The notes beneath the pieces are model-generated. The model was not told the DNA's origin. It saw only the letters and a program-made list of their open reading frames with translations, and did no database searches. 64,000 nt of DNA. It comes from Sphingobium sp. CECT 9361. Lineage in GTDB: Bacteria; Pseudomonadota; Alphaproteobacteria; Sphingomonadales; Sphingomonadaceae. Made by a program: the position numbers and the translations under genes. Within the stretch, counting starts at the first letter, position 1; the number at the start of each line of letters is the position of its first letter. Below, piece after piece: positions 18,594-27,746 of the stretch. Location of the stretch: the NCBI RefSeq assembly GCF_918741285.1, contig NZ_CAKKNC010000015.1:1-64000 (forward strand). The letters run 5' to 3'.

Positions 18594-20110
18594 TTGCATC
18601 CCTCCTCCTCCTCGCAACCGCGCCCCATCTGCTGAACCTGGATTTGACTGGGTTTGGCGACGATGCGCTGGTGTATGTGTCGCCAAAGGATGTCGCTTCC
18701 TCATCCACGCTCATATGGCAAGATGGCGCCAGGCTGCGGCTGGAACAGCATGTCGATGAACTTGTCGTCCATTTCGACCGCATGATTGACGAAGCCTCGA
18801 TAGCTGATTTCGAAGCCGAAGCGGGATCCTATGTGCAGACGCTTCGGTGGAACGACGACAGTCTACTGCTACGCCCCAACCCTGGCATCCAGATCCAGCC
18901 TGACATCACCGGCAACCGCCTTGTTGTATCATTCCTTGTCGCAGACCATGACGCGCATTCTGAACCGGCTACCCCGGCCAATGCCGAGCGCGACCTGGCG
19001 ATCGTATCGATCCGGGCGGACATAGCGTCCGGGTTCATGGGCAGCGCCAGACGCAAGGCTGAACAGCTTGCCATCGCGCGTCCGGACGATCGGTACGTGC
19101 GGCGCCTGCTCGCCGATGCGCAGGCTGCAGATGGGGACCATCGATCTGCCGCCAAAAGCTACATGCAAGCAGGCGCTCGGGACAGGGCTGCGATGCGTAC
19201 TGTGGCGCTTGCCCCTGGCCAGGCCAGCCTTTGGGGGACGATCCGCGGTGGGTCCGGATTTGCTCAGGGTGAAACAGGCGCCCGTGCCACCGTGTCGACC
19301 GGTGATCGCACGATGCTCGGCGTTTCGCTCCGTTACCTCGTTACGCGCGCCGACGATGCCATGCTGAAGCGCCGCATCGTGTCCGATATCGAAACCGATG
19401 CCACTTTGGCCGATATCACGGTCACGATGCGGCCGGCCCCCAGACTTGCCATCGACCTGACCGGCAGCGCCTGGTTGGATACCGGTGTCGTGGGCGGCGG
19501 TGCGCGCCTTGTGTACGGGTCAAGTGACACGCAGATGCGCGTTGGCTACGGACGTGGGATCCCCGACCTTTCCTTTGCCGAACAGGCTCTGGACAATGGG
19601 ACGGTGTCGCAACTGTCCATAGGCGGTTCGGCCCAGATTCTGCCTGAATTGCGCAGTCGGGTTGACCTTGGCTGGCGGCATTACGGGCTGAGATTAGTCG
19701 ATGATGCAGCAGAATCACTTACCGTCGCCGGGCAGATTGACTATATTGTCTCACGTCGACCCATCGTTCTGTCCCTGGGCTACCGGATCGATGCCGAATA
19801 TGTGCAAAGCGTTGCTCTTGTGCCCTCGGGCCGGGCCTACTTACCGCTCGGCAATCGCGAAAACCATACTGTCCAGGCGTTCGCGAGTGGCGCTGCCGGG
19901 CCTGTGCTGTTGACGGGTGGCGCGGGCTGGACGATCGATCGCTATGGTGGCTCCGGTCCCAATGTCAGCCTCGCTGCCGGGGTGCCGCTCGGCTTGCAAT
20001 GGCAGTTGGATGCCGGTGTGGGAATGACATCGATCTCGCGACCGGGCTATCCGGCGCGACAGACGTTCGGTCGTATCGAATTGCGACGTGGACTGGGGTC
20101 TGGACGATGA
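18590..20110 (+). CDS. PelB-like outer-membrane barrel half
   Basis: The 506-residue protein begins at a TTG overlapping the previous stop (TTGA) with a short hydrophobic leader (MIASLLLLATAPHLL). The first 130 residues are beta-rich, a TPR-like pair follows (GSARRKAEQLAIARPDDRYV), and from about residue 200 alternating amphipathic strands resemble an outer-membrane barrel (LSIGGSAQILPELRSRVDLGW, IVLSLGYRIDAEYV), finishing with FGRIELRRGLGSGR. It does not end in an aromatic residue. I infer that it is the Pel export pore (C-terminal half of PelB). No separate PelC lipoprotein gene follows. Confidence 0.6.
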   Translation: MIASLLLLATAPHLLNLDLTGFGDDALVYVSPKDVASSSTLIWQDGARLRLEQHVDELVVHFDRMIDEASIADFEAEAGSYVQTLRWNDDSLLLRPNPGIQIQPDITGNRLVVSFLVADHDAHSEPATPANAERDLAIVSIRADIASGFMGSARRKAEQLAIARPDDRYVRRLLADAQAADGDHRSAAKSYMQAGARDRAAMRTVALAPGQASLWGTIRGGSGFAQGETGARATVSTGDRTMLGVSLRYLVTRADDAMLKRRIVSDIETDATLADITVTMRPAPRLAIDLTGSAWLDTGVVGGGARLVYGSSDTQMRVGYGRGIPDLSFAEQALDNGTVSQLSIGGSAQILPELRSRVDLGWRHYGLRLVDDAAESLTVAGQIDYIVSRRPIVLSLGYRIDAEYVQSVALVPSGRAYLPLGNRENHTVQAFASGAAGPVLLTGGAGWTIDRYGGSGPNVSLAAGVPLGLQWQLDAGVGMTSISRPGYPARQTFGRIELRRGLGSGR

Positions 20111-21057
20111 AACGCAAGGTGCCGCCGGCGGCTGCTCGTACAGTACGCATTCTGGCTGAGTTGATGGCAATGGTCGGGCTGCTGCTGGCGGTCGATCAGC
20201 TTTGGGGCGGGCAGAACGGTTTTACGCACTGGCAGCCTAATCCTTACTGGGTGCCAGTGCTGGTTATGGCGATCGTTTACGGTAGCTGGCCGGGCTTTAC
20301 GGCAGCTGTTCTGGCAACGCTGGTCTGGCTGGCGACCAACGACGTCAGCCGCACCGACACGGACTACTTCACGAAGGTGTTCGACGTGTCGCTGCTTCCC
20401 ATGCTCTGGTATACGTCTGCTGTCATCATCGGCGAAGTGACCGATGTGCGCCTCCGTCGTATCCGACGATTGGAACTGGTCCGGGATATAGGGAGCCGCA
20501 ATCGCGACCGGATCGCCGATGCATTCCAGGGGCTGGCGCAAAATAATCGTGTCCTGCAACTTGGCATAGCGACCGAACAACGGACCGTCAGCCAAGCCCT
20601 TGCCCTTGCCGCCCGTTTGGCGCATGCGACAGGGTGGGAACGCCAATCGATCCTGCGGTCGATGGTCACAATGGCATGCCATAGTGACAATTTCACCTGC
20701 TATCGCCTGCAGGCGGGGCGCGCATGGCCTGTCATGTTCGGCGACGGCTGTAACGGCGATAGGGTACCGCTACTGCCCGCTCTGGTGAATGTTCTGCAGG
20801 AACGGCGGGCGATTATCCATGCGGCCAATGCCCTTGATCGGCCCTTGCTTGCTGATGTCGGACTTGTTGCGGTCCCTATACTCGCGCCCGACGAAGCAAG
20901 GCTGGAGGGCATTCTGGTGCTTCACCACATGCCCTTCGAATGCCTTGGACCCCATCTCGAGGCGGAATTGATTGCTCTGGCTGTCTGGCTGCGCGACTTC
21001 GTGGCGGACCAGAGCATGCTGGCCGATTTTGCCGTGTTGCTCGAGAAATCCTCCTGA
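20107..21057 (+). CDS. PelD-like membrane GAF protein without the GGDEF domain
   Basis: The 316-residue protein has helices at about residues 12-30, 45-65 and 90-115 (VRILAELMAMVGLLLAVDQ, YWVPVLVMAIVYGSWPGF, LLPMLWYTSAVIIGEV), a linking helix and a GAF-like domain to the end. This matches the N-terminal two-thirds of PelD. Pseudomonas PelD is about 455 residues and ends in a degenerate GGDEF domain whose RxxD site binds c-di-GMP to switch on synthesis. That domain is absent here. ATG overlaps the barrel gene stop (ATGA at 20107). Its role as an assembly hub of the synthase complex is inferred from context. Confidence 0.72.
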   Translation: MKRKVPPAAARTVRILAELMAMVGLLLAVDQLWGGQNGFTHWQPNPYWVPVLVMAIVYGSWPGFTAAVLATLVWLATNDVSRTDTDYFTKVFDVSLLPMLWYTSAVIIGEVTDVRLRRIRRLELVRDIGSRNRDRIADAFQGLAQNNRVLQLGIATEQRTVSQALALAARLAHATGWERQSILRSMVTMACHSDNFTCYRLQAGRAWPVMFGDGCNGDRVPLLPALVNVLQERRAIIHAANALDRPLLADVGLVAVPILAPDEARLEGILVLHHMPFECLGPHLEAELIALAVWLRDFVADQSMLADFAVLLEKSS

Positions 21058-21956
21058 TGCTGCGCATCGGGCTACTTGGCGTTGCCGATATCATGATAAT
21101 GTGCGCCTCGGTTCTGGGTCGAATACCCCCGGGGGGCGTCCTTCTTGGCCATCTGGGCCTGTCGGTTTATGTGCTCTGGCTTTGGTGGCGGTCAGGCCGC
21201 GCAAGGCAGATGGCTCCTGTTCTGGCAATGGCGCTGGGACCGGCGATGATCGCTCTTGCCATGGTTGTCCCCACCATCGGTGTCCGATCCCGACAGCGTC
21301 CTGCCCCTGGCGACCCCTGCGTAGATCCTAAACAGCAGGCGCACAAGAGTGCACGCGCAATGGTTGCGCGTTTCCTCGACGGCCGCGTCCGGCATCCGCA
21401 CGCCAACGATCTTGGGTCGTTGATCACCATTTTGCGCCATGGTCCAGTTGACCATCGCCGGGCTGCCTTGGAAACCGCCGTGCGAAGCTATGATCCCCGG
21501 TTATCGTCGGTGATCGCCAAGACGCTGACCGACGAGGACCAGACGATTCGCGCCTTGGCCGCAGCAGCCACAAACCGCCTGTCCCAACGGCTTGCCGAAG
21601 AACGTCTGGCATTTGCAAAAGCGGTGGCCATCAAGGACGCCGCCACCATTGCCCGACTTGAACCCTCGCTGCTGGACTATAGCCGGTTCGATATCCTGTT
21701 ATCCGACACCCAGCGCCACCAGATCGCCACCGATGTGGCCAATGCGGACGAGACCAACGGCGGCGCGTTGCATCAGGCACTTGAAGCCCATTGGGCGGCA
21801 AAGGACTGGGCAGCGATCGACGCGCTGTCAGGCCTGGCGGCTGACCATAATCGATGGCCATGTGCGCGCACGCGATCGGCTGCACGGTGGTGGGCAGGGC
21901 ACGGTGCGTGGCAGGATGGCGAGGGCAGAACCGGTCCGGGACCGTGCCACTCATGA
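21057..21956 (+). CDS. PelE-like membrane protein
   Basis: The 299-residue protein has two N-terminal membrane segments (LLGVADIMIMCASVLG; and a pair around LSVYVLWLWW and VLAMALGPAMIALAMVV) followed by a soluble helical region with HEAT/TPR-like repeats (HRRAALETAVRSYDPRLSSVIAKTL). This is the PelE layout, in which two helices are followed by TPRs. Direct sequence similarity is not something I can show; position between PelD- and PelF-like genes supports the call. It is coupled on both sides (TGATG at 21055, ATGA at 21953). Confidence 0.6.
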   Translation: MLRIGLLGVADIMIMCASVLGRIPPGGVLLGHLGLSVYVLWLWWRSGRARQMAPVLAMALGPAMIALAMVVPTIGVRSRQRPAPGDPCVDPKQQAHKSARAMVARFLDGRVRHPHANDLGSLITILRHGPVDHRRAALETAVRSYDPRLSSVIAKTLTDEDQTIRALAAAATNRLSQRLAEERLAFAKAVAIKDAATIARLEPSLLDYSRFDILLSDTQRHQIATDVANADETNGGALHQALEAHWAAKDWAAIDALSGLAADHNRWPCARTRSAARWWAGHGAWQDGEGRTGPGPCHS

Positions 21957-23437
21957 TCGATCCCGTGGCCGAAGCAGACATCTGTCTGATCGTCGAAGGC
22001 GCCTATCCTTATGTCGTGGGCGGCGTATCCGGCTGGCTGCAGGATTTGATGACCAACCTGCCTGACATCCGCTTTCACATCGTGGCGATCAAACCGTCCG
22101 ATGAGGCTTTGGCCTGGAAAATCAACCCGCCGTCCAATGTTCTGGGCGTTACCGAAGTTGCGCTGTCCACCCAAAGGCGTATGCCGCGCCGCCTGCCTAA
22201 AGCGCATGTGAAAACGATCATGCAATTGGCATCCACCTTTGTCCATCAGGGGGGCAGTGAAACCTTGCGGTCGTTGCTCCTGGCATTGCGCCAGATCAAG
22301 CCGACCCCTCAGGTGCATGACCTGCTCTCCCATCCTTCGACCTTTGCCCTGCTGCGGCGTGAATATGCGGCAGATTTTGACCGATCCTCCTTCCACCATT
22401 TTTTCTGGGCGACGCATGTGCTCCTTGGCGGGCTGCTCGCCATGTGTCTGGCACCGCTGCCACGCGCTCGCGCCTATCACAGTATCTCGACTGGCTTTGC
22501 CGGCCTGTTTGCTGCCCGCGCTGCAATAGAGACCGGACGGCCGCTTTGCCTGACCGAGCATGGGATATATCAGCTGGAACGCCAGATAGAGGTATTGATG
22601 GCAGACTGGATCGGGGACCAGGTAGATCATGGTTTGGCCCTGGAGCCGACCAATAAGGATCTGCGTGATCTGTGGAGGCAAGCCTTTGGCCATTACTCTG
22701 CCGCCTGCTACGCCACTAGTGATCTGATCGTAGCGCTCTATGCCGCCAATAGCGATGTGCAGAAACTGCTTGGGGCGCCGCCGGAACGTCTGCGTATCAT
22801 TCCCAACGGGATTGATTTGGCCCGTTTTGACCATGTCGAGGATGCGCGCGATCCCGCTGCGCCATTGGTTGCCCTCATCGGTCGTGTCGTTCCGATCAAG
22901 GATATCAAGACCTTCATTCGCGCTTCGGCAATGGTGCACCACACTGATCCCCAGGTGCGTTTCGTTGTCCTTGGCCCCCTGGACGAAGATGGCGACTATG
23001 CCACTGAATGTTTTGCCCTGGTGGAGCAGCTGGGCCTTTCCGACTGCTTTGAGTTCGCTGGCCGGGTCAATATCGAACAATGGATGGCGCGCATCGACTT
23101 GTTGGCTCTTACCAGCCTTTCCGAAGCGCAACCGCTGGTGATTCTGGAAGGAGGAGCCTGCCATATTCCGATCGTTGCCCCTGACGTTGGCAGCTGCAGG
23201 GAAATGATAGAGGGGCGCCCTGGTGACGAGGGCGCAGGAGGCATCATCACCCCGCTCGTCAATCCGCGCGCGACTGCGGACGCAATCTGCAAGATCGTCG
23301 GCGCGCCGGACCTGCGCCGCCAGATGGGCCTTACACTGCGGCGACGGGTGGAGCGCGACTATAGCCACAGCAAGATCATCGACACCTATCGCGAGCTCTA
23401 TGGAACACTAGCCGCGTTTCCGTGCCGCGCGATTTGA
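21953..23437 (+). CDS. pelF: PelF glycosyltransferase (GT4)
   Basis: The 494-residue cytoplasmic glycosyltransferase shows the PelF start signature (VEGAYPYVVGGVSGWLQDL), LTEHGIYQLER, an IPNGIDLARF nucleotide-sugar segment, and the GT4 EX7E motif in SEAQPLVILEGG. PelF uses UDP-hexosamine to polymerise Pel. Length matches the family (about 500). The start is the ATG overlapping the upstream stop. It is the last gene of the block and the most confident Pel marker in it. Confidence 0.92.
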   Translation: MIDPVAEADICLIVEGAYPYVVGGVSGWLQDLMTNLPDIRFHIVAIKPSDEALAWKINPPSNVLGVTEVALSTQRRMPRRLPKAHVKTIMQLASTFVHQGGSETLRSLLLALRQIKPTPQVHDLLSHPSTFALLRREYAADFDRSSFHHFFWATHVLLGGLLAMCLAPLPRARAYHSISTGFAGLFAARAAIETGRPLCLTEHGIYQLERQIEVLMADWIGDQVDHGLALEPTNKDLRDLWRQAFGHYSAACYATSDLIVALYAANSDVQKLLGAPPERLRIIPNGIDLARFDHVEDARDPAAPLVALIGRVVPIKDIKTFIRASAMVHHTDPQVRFVVLGPLDEDGDYATECFALVEQLGLSDCFEFAGRVNIEQWMARIDLLALTSLSEAQPLVILEGGACHIPIVAPDVGSCREMIEGRPGDEGAGGIITPLVNPRATADAICKIVGAPDLRRQMGLTLRRRVERDYSHSKIIDTYRELYGTLAAFPCRAI

Positions 23438-23533
23438 TCCGCGCAGAAACAGTCTTCCGGCGCGGGCCCCTGGGCTGGGACGATGCCGCAAGCGTCTTTG
23501 TCAGATACAGCAAGGCAGAGACGAAAGGGGTAC

Positions 23534-23563
23534 GACCAACGCTTTGGTTGGACGTCGTTGGTC
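23534..23563 (+). terminator. Inverted repeat downstream of pelF
   Basis: An 8-base perfect inverted repeat GACCAACG ... CGTTGGTC spans a 14-base loop, with a nested CCAAC...GTTGG pair, about 100 bases after the pelF stop. It could be a transcription terminator for the long block, although no T run follows directly, or an operator for the next gene. Confidence 0.35.
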
Positions 23564-23702
23564 CTGGACGGGCCAAGAATTGGGCTAGATGAAACTTGAG
23601 AAAACGAGAATGTTTGGACATAAAGTCGGCCCGGGGATGGCCCGATGGGCTTGCGCAGCCCTAATGATGCTGTGACTACATAGTGTCAGTACCATTTCCA
23701 TT

Positions 23703-24635
23703 TTGAATGGGCACAGGCAGGAATTCGACATAACCCAGGCGCCCAATAATCGAGAGATCAGTTTTGCTCTGACCGACGACCTCCGCGTCGTGGCATCGGA
23801 CGATCCTGCGTCGCCCGTATTGCTGCGCTTTTTCTCGGGCTATGATCGCGCTTTCATCCTGCCGGACGAACGTGAGGAATTAAGCGGGTTCAAAGCCTGC
23901 CTTGCCCTTAATGGGACCTACCGCCATGCGTTCGGCCGGGTGCATGCCGAACTTGTCGCGATCGTCGAAGATGCAAGCGGCACAGTGCTTGGCGGCGCCA
24001 ATTTCCTGGCGACCACGATCAACCGCGGCGCCATGCAGCCGCCCGCGTCAATCGCGCTCAATTATGTCTATGTTGAAGCGGCCGCGCGCGGCCGGGGACT
24101 GTTACGGATAATCCTTCAGGCAGTCCGTATGCTTGCGGCAAGGGCATTGCAATTGAACGGCACGGGAATGCAACCGGCGCTGTTCATCGAGCAGAATGAT
24201 CCGCTTAGGTTAACAGCGGAGGAATATGCTGCAGACACGGCATATTCGGGCACCGATCAGATCGACCGGCTTGCTATCTGGGCACGCCTGGGTGCACGCG
24301 TCTTGGATTTCCCCTATATCCAGCCGCCTCTTTCAGCAGGCCAGCACGCCGATGACGGGCTGATCTATGCGGCAATCGACTATCCGGGCGAGGGGGTCGA
24401 TCGTGGATTGTTGCATGACCATCTGGAGAGTTTTTTCCGTATCTCCGTTCTCAAAGGGGAAGTCGAACTCCCAGCGGGTATTGCGGGCGCGCAACTGGGG
24501 GCGCTGGCGCAGTGTTGTGCACCTGTAAAACTCTTGGCGATCGAGCCTGCGGTTCGATGGATTCGCGCGGGACAACCGACGGCCCGGTTCGATAGCTTCC
24601 GTGCGCTGGCTGCCGTAGCCGAAAAGGAAGGATAG
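23703..24635 (+). CDS. GNAT-like acetyltransferase, unrecognised subfamily
   Basis: The 310-residue protein has a central segment typical of GNAT acetyl-CoA binding: ALNYVYVEAAARGRGLLRII around residues 119-138, with the RGxGL pyrophosphate loop. A strand before it ends in VLGGANFLA. The N- and C-terminal thirds match nothing I know. The start is unsure: TTG at 23703 has no clear ribosome binding site. It precedes a 760-residue membrane protein by six bases and probably forms a two-gene operon with it. The substrate cannot be guessed from sequence. Confidence 0.55.
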   Translation: MNGHRQEFDITQAPNNREISFALTDDLRVVASDDPASPVLLRFFSGYDRAFILPDEREELSGFKACLALNGTYRHAFGRVHAELVAIVEDASGTVLGGANFLATTINRGAMQPPASIALNYVYVEAAARGRGLLRIILQAVRMLAARALQLNGTGMQPALFIEQNDPLRLTAEEYAADTAYSGTDQIDRLAIWARLGARVLDFPYIQPPLSAGQHADDGLIYAAIDYPGEGVDRGLLHDHLESFFRISVLKGEVELPAGIAGAQLGALAQCCAPVKLLAIEPAVRWIRAGQPTARFDSFRALAAVAEKEG

Positions 24636-24641
24636 CAAAAC

Positions 24642-26924
24642 ATGGCCATTCGGGGGGACTTTGAAGACGCGCAAGGGTATGAAACCGCACGGCCCGGTAC
24701 GGTCTATTGGACACTGTCTCTCTATATAAATTCAGCGCGCGTCGCCGCAGCAGCGGGGCGACCGCACAGGCCATTGCGCCATGACGAAATGGGTGCTGTC
24801 CAGGCAAGCCATCTGCCTTCGCTTCTGCTACGCAATGCGATCGATCCGCTGTTCAACGATATCGCCGATCGTGAGGTTCTCGGCTCAGTGCAGGAACATC
24901 TGTTTGCCGCAGTCGAGGCGCCGAACGCTGACGCACCCACCTGTCATCAACAGCAGCGCAAAGCCGCTGAGAAGGCGATACGCGCGCATGACCGGCTGAT
25001 CTTCACCCCGCCGCCCGCCGTGCGATGGATGACCGAGGGCATCTCCTACGAGGCGTCCCCCAAAGGGCTTGGCGATGACCGGATCGTCCGAATGCGCCGC
25101 TTCTGGCTGGCGCACAACAATGGTGGGCTCAGCTATCATCTCGGCTTTAGTCATCACTACGCGTCTATGGACGACGATGGGGACATGGCCGGCTACGATC
25201 CTGCAACCTTCTATTTTCTTTCGCTGCTTCAAAAGCTTGCAGCCCCCAAGGAATTCGAACTGGCCGAACATTGGAAGCGCGGGCAGCCTGCCTCTGTTTT
25301 TGATGAGAATTTGGGGATAGCCCCGCTCGACGCATTGATGGTAACTGAACCCGATGGCGTCCCCGAGCGATTTTGGCCGTTTGTCCGGCGACGGATGATG
25401 GGCGATGCCGAGAGACTCTTTGACCGGATTGCAGTGCAAATCGGCACCAAGCGGGTCGTTAATCTCGCTGAGCAGTTGATCGAGGAAGTGCCGTTCATCG
25501 AGGTGCCTGGGCTGACGGTGCCAAAATCGCGGTTTATGTTCCTTTTCCAGGATGAGCGCTTCTTCAAGCGTTTGATGCCGCTCAATCCGGCAACCGGCGA
25601 AAGCGTCGCGCGCAAGCTGATGGTCCAGGAGCAATGCTATCTGCCGTATCAGCATAAGCTGGCCGAGCAGGTCAAAGTTGCCGAGGCGGGCCAAGGCATC
25701 GTACGTCTCGATGAAGACTACTGGAATTGGGTGACGTCGCAACCGCATTACGCGGAATGGATCAAGGGCTCCCAACCGGTGTTGCGCAAGGCCGACAATA
25801 GCTCCTTCGGCAGCCTCGAAGAACTGGCTGCGGCAGCGCGCGTCGGTGCCGCGGTACGGACCGTCGACGATGCGGGCGCTCCTTTGCCCTTGCCGCAGGC
25901 TGTGCGGATCCCCGCCTTCGAGCCGCAGCGCACCGATTGTCTCGACTATCTGTTTCTTGCCGGTTTTAACCAGAATATCATCGATTTCATGAATCAGGAC
26001 ACGTCTGAAATACTCGACAGCATCGACCCCATCTACCCCGACAGTACCGAACAATCCGAAGAGCGCTTCTTCGTCCGTTATGCCAACCACCGCGCAATGG
26101 TGACCTATGTACCCAAGAGCCGGAGCTTGGAAACGGGCAACGATTATATTGGTACCTGTCCCTATGCGTTTCTGATCCACGCGATTGCGCTTCACAATGA
26201 ATATCTCGCGCGGGAGCATGAGGCCAAGAGCATGGCGCGCATCGAGCGCATCGAATGGCTGGTTGCCCGCGCCGATCGCCGTTTGCCGCTGAGCGCCGCG
26301 GCCTTGGCACTGAACGAAAGTGAAACGCTGGATGGCGACGACATCTTCGATGAGGCAGAAATGGCGATCAACCAGGTCAAGCTTGCAGAGTACACAGAAT
26401 ATGCACGCTATCGTTACACCAATCCCTTTCGCTACGACACCGAGCGCGATGTTTTCGCACGACTGGAGAGCTTACGGGGAACACAGCGCAAGAAGGAAGC
26501 CCTTGCACTGGCCATTGCCAGCCTGGAGGACCATGCAAGCGATCTGATGCGCCGTCATCAAAAAGCAGCGGACACGGCTACAGCCCGGCGCGATACACAG
26601 TTAAACATCCTCCTGGGCGGAACCGGTGTGTTTGGGGCGGGCCAGATGATCTATTGGATCGGGGAAACCGCTGCGGGTGATCCTACAGCAAGCCCACCAA
26701 AGCCGGCGCAGCCGGTCCGGCTTGATTTCTTTGGGATGCCGGACGTTACGCTCGCCGGCCAAGCGATCATGCAATGGACAGAAGCGATCATGTTCTTTGC
26801 ACTGATCTTCTTCATACCCTTTTTCTTTTATGTCTTCGGCACAGGCATATATGCCTGGACACGCGGAAGGTGGACAGCAAAGCCCAAGGACGCAAGGCAT
26901 AAGCCCCGGCGGGCAGGATCTTAG
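24642..26924 (+). CDS. Large unrecognised protein with C-terminal membrane hairpin
   Basis: I do not recognise this 760-residue protein. About 590 residues are soluble and rich in aromatic and charged residues, with repeated WxW/RFW-type stretches. A helical, charged stretch follows (DVFARLESLRGTQRKKEALALAIASLEDHASDLM) and then two hydrophobic segments (LNILLGGTGVFGAGQMIYWIGE and IMFFALIFFIPFFFYVFGTGIYAW) with a basic tail. Long soluble domain, long helix and two closing helices recall the CorA topology, but no GMN motif is visible. ATG at 24642 lies six bases after the GNAT-like gene. Function is unknown; the partner suggests protein or metabolite modification at the membrane. Confidence 0.6.
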   Translation: MAIRGDFEDAQGYETARPGTVYWTLSLYINSARVAAAAGRPHRPLRHDEMGAVQASHLPSLLLRNAIDPLFNDIADREVLGSVQEHLFAAVEAPNADAPTCHQQQRKAAEKAIRAHDRLIFTPPPAVRWMTEGISYEASPKGLGDDRIVRMRRFWLAHNNGGLSYHLGFSHHYASMDDDGDMAGYDPATFYFLSLLQKLAAPKEFELAEHWKRGQPASVFDENLGIAPLDALMVTEPDGVPERFWPFVRRRMMGDAERLFDRIAVQIGTKRVVNLAEQLIEEVPFIEVPGLTVPKSRFMFLFQDERFFKRLMPLNPATGESVARKLMVQEQCYLPYQHKLAEQVKVAEAGQGIVRLDEDYWNWVTSQPHYAEWIKGSQPVLRKADNSSFGSLEELAAAARVGAAVRTVDDAGAPLPLPQAVRIPAFEPQRTDCLDYLFLAGFNQNIIDFMNQDTSEILDSIDPIYPDSTEQSEERFFVRYANHRAMVTYVPKSRSLETGNDYIGTCPYAFLIHAIALHNEYLAREHEAKSMARIERIEWLVARADRRLPLSAAALALNESETLDGDDIFDEAEMAINQVKLAEYTEYARYRYTNPFRYDTERDVFARLESLRGTQRKKEALALAIASLEDHASDLMRRHQKAADTATARRDTQLNILLGGTGVFGAGQMIYWIGETAAGDPTASPPKPAQPVRLDFFGMPDVTLAGQAIMQWTEAIMFFALIFFIPFFFYVFGTGIYAWTRGRWTAKPKDARHKPRRAGS

Positions 26925-27013
26925 CGCGGATCGTCGTGCCGACCGCAGCCTGGCAAGCTGGGCATGATGCAAGACCCCTTTGCCCTTCGCTATGATTGGA
27001 GAAAATCAAGCAA

Positions 27014-27460
27014 ATGGCGAAAAACGCTGTCCCCTTAAGGCTAAGGCGCCGTGCGTGCACACCATGCCGAACGTGCGATAAGGCAGCGGCGCGACGCTGG
27101 CAGGTCCGATCGAAACGGTGAAGCTCAGTGCGTCACAGCTGGACATATCTCCGTCCGCAAAGGCTGCGATGCGCGCGTCCAGGGCGGTACCGGCGCAATT
27201 GCACTTGTCAGGGCGGGGCGCCAAAGCGCAGGCGATTGGCCCTTGCATGTCGGTTGGCCGGAATAGGCTATACCCGCAGGCCATGCGGCGCGAAATCGGT
27301 TTGCCGATCTTGCGATAATTTGCCAAATCTGTCTCCGTTCCAGGACCGATATGGTGTGATCATGTTCGCGATTTCAGATCAAAGGTCTGTCCGCCGCGCC
27401 GCTGCGACCTGTTATGTGCTTTCGCTATTATTATTATTATCTGCGTTGGCAAAAGCTGGA
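27014..27460. repeat. Diverged intergenic repeat, copy 2
   Basis: This is the second copy of the element at 2674-3110, in the same orientation. The minus strand holds an open frame (27006-27326) whose translation resembles that of copy 1 (KPISRR, ACAL, ARIAAF, FTVSIGP, FGMV). Similarity continues upstream of that frame through the gatatggtgt block to the ttcgctat segment. The rest of the 26925-27746 gap holds nothing else I can support. Confidence 0.6.
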
Positions 27461-27746
27461 GGAGGGCGAGGGGGCACAGCTTCGATATCGGGCGGCGAGC
27501 GGCTCGTGGGGCAGAATGCCCGGCGGTCGATCTCGAAAGCGGACGTTTCGCTCTCGTCGAGCGGTGGCGCGCCTTCACGTTGGCGCCGTCGCGTGACATG
27601 CTCGACCGGCACGTCGACAAGGCAGCGTCCGGCAGCCCGCGCGCGGAAGGCATAAGCTGGCAATTCAGGCAGGGGGAGGGGGCTGACCCACTCCTCAAGC
27701 GTGAGCCTAAGGGGAACGACTTCGTGCTGAAGGCACTTCTCTCTGC

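Noticed and set aside
21773..23368. 531-residue minus-strand open frame
   Set aside because: It is opposite pelF, which has strong family motifs.
24885..26219. 444-residue minus-strand open frame
   Set aside because: It is opposite the 760-residue protein, which has a start coupled to the previous gene and clear membrane helices; the minus frame has none.
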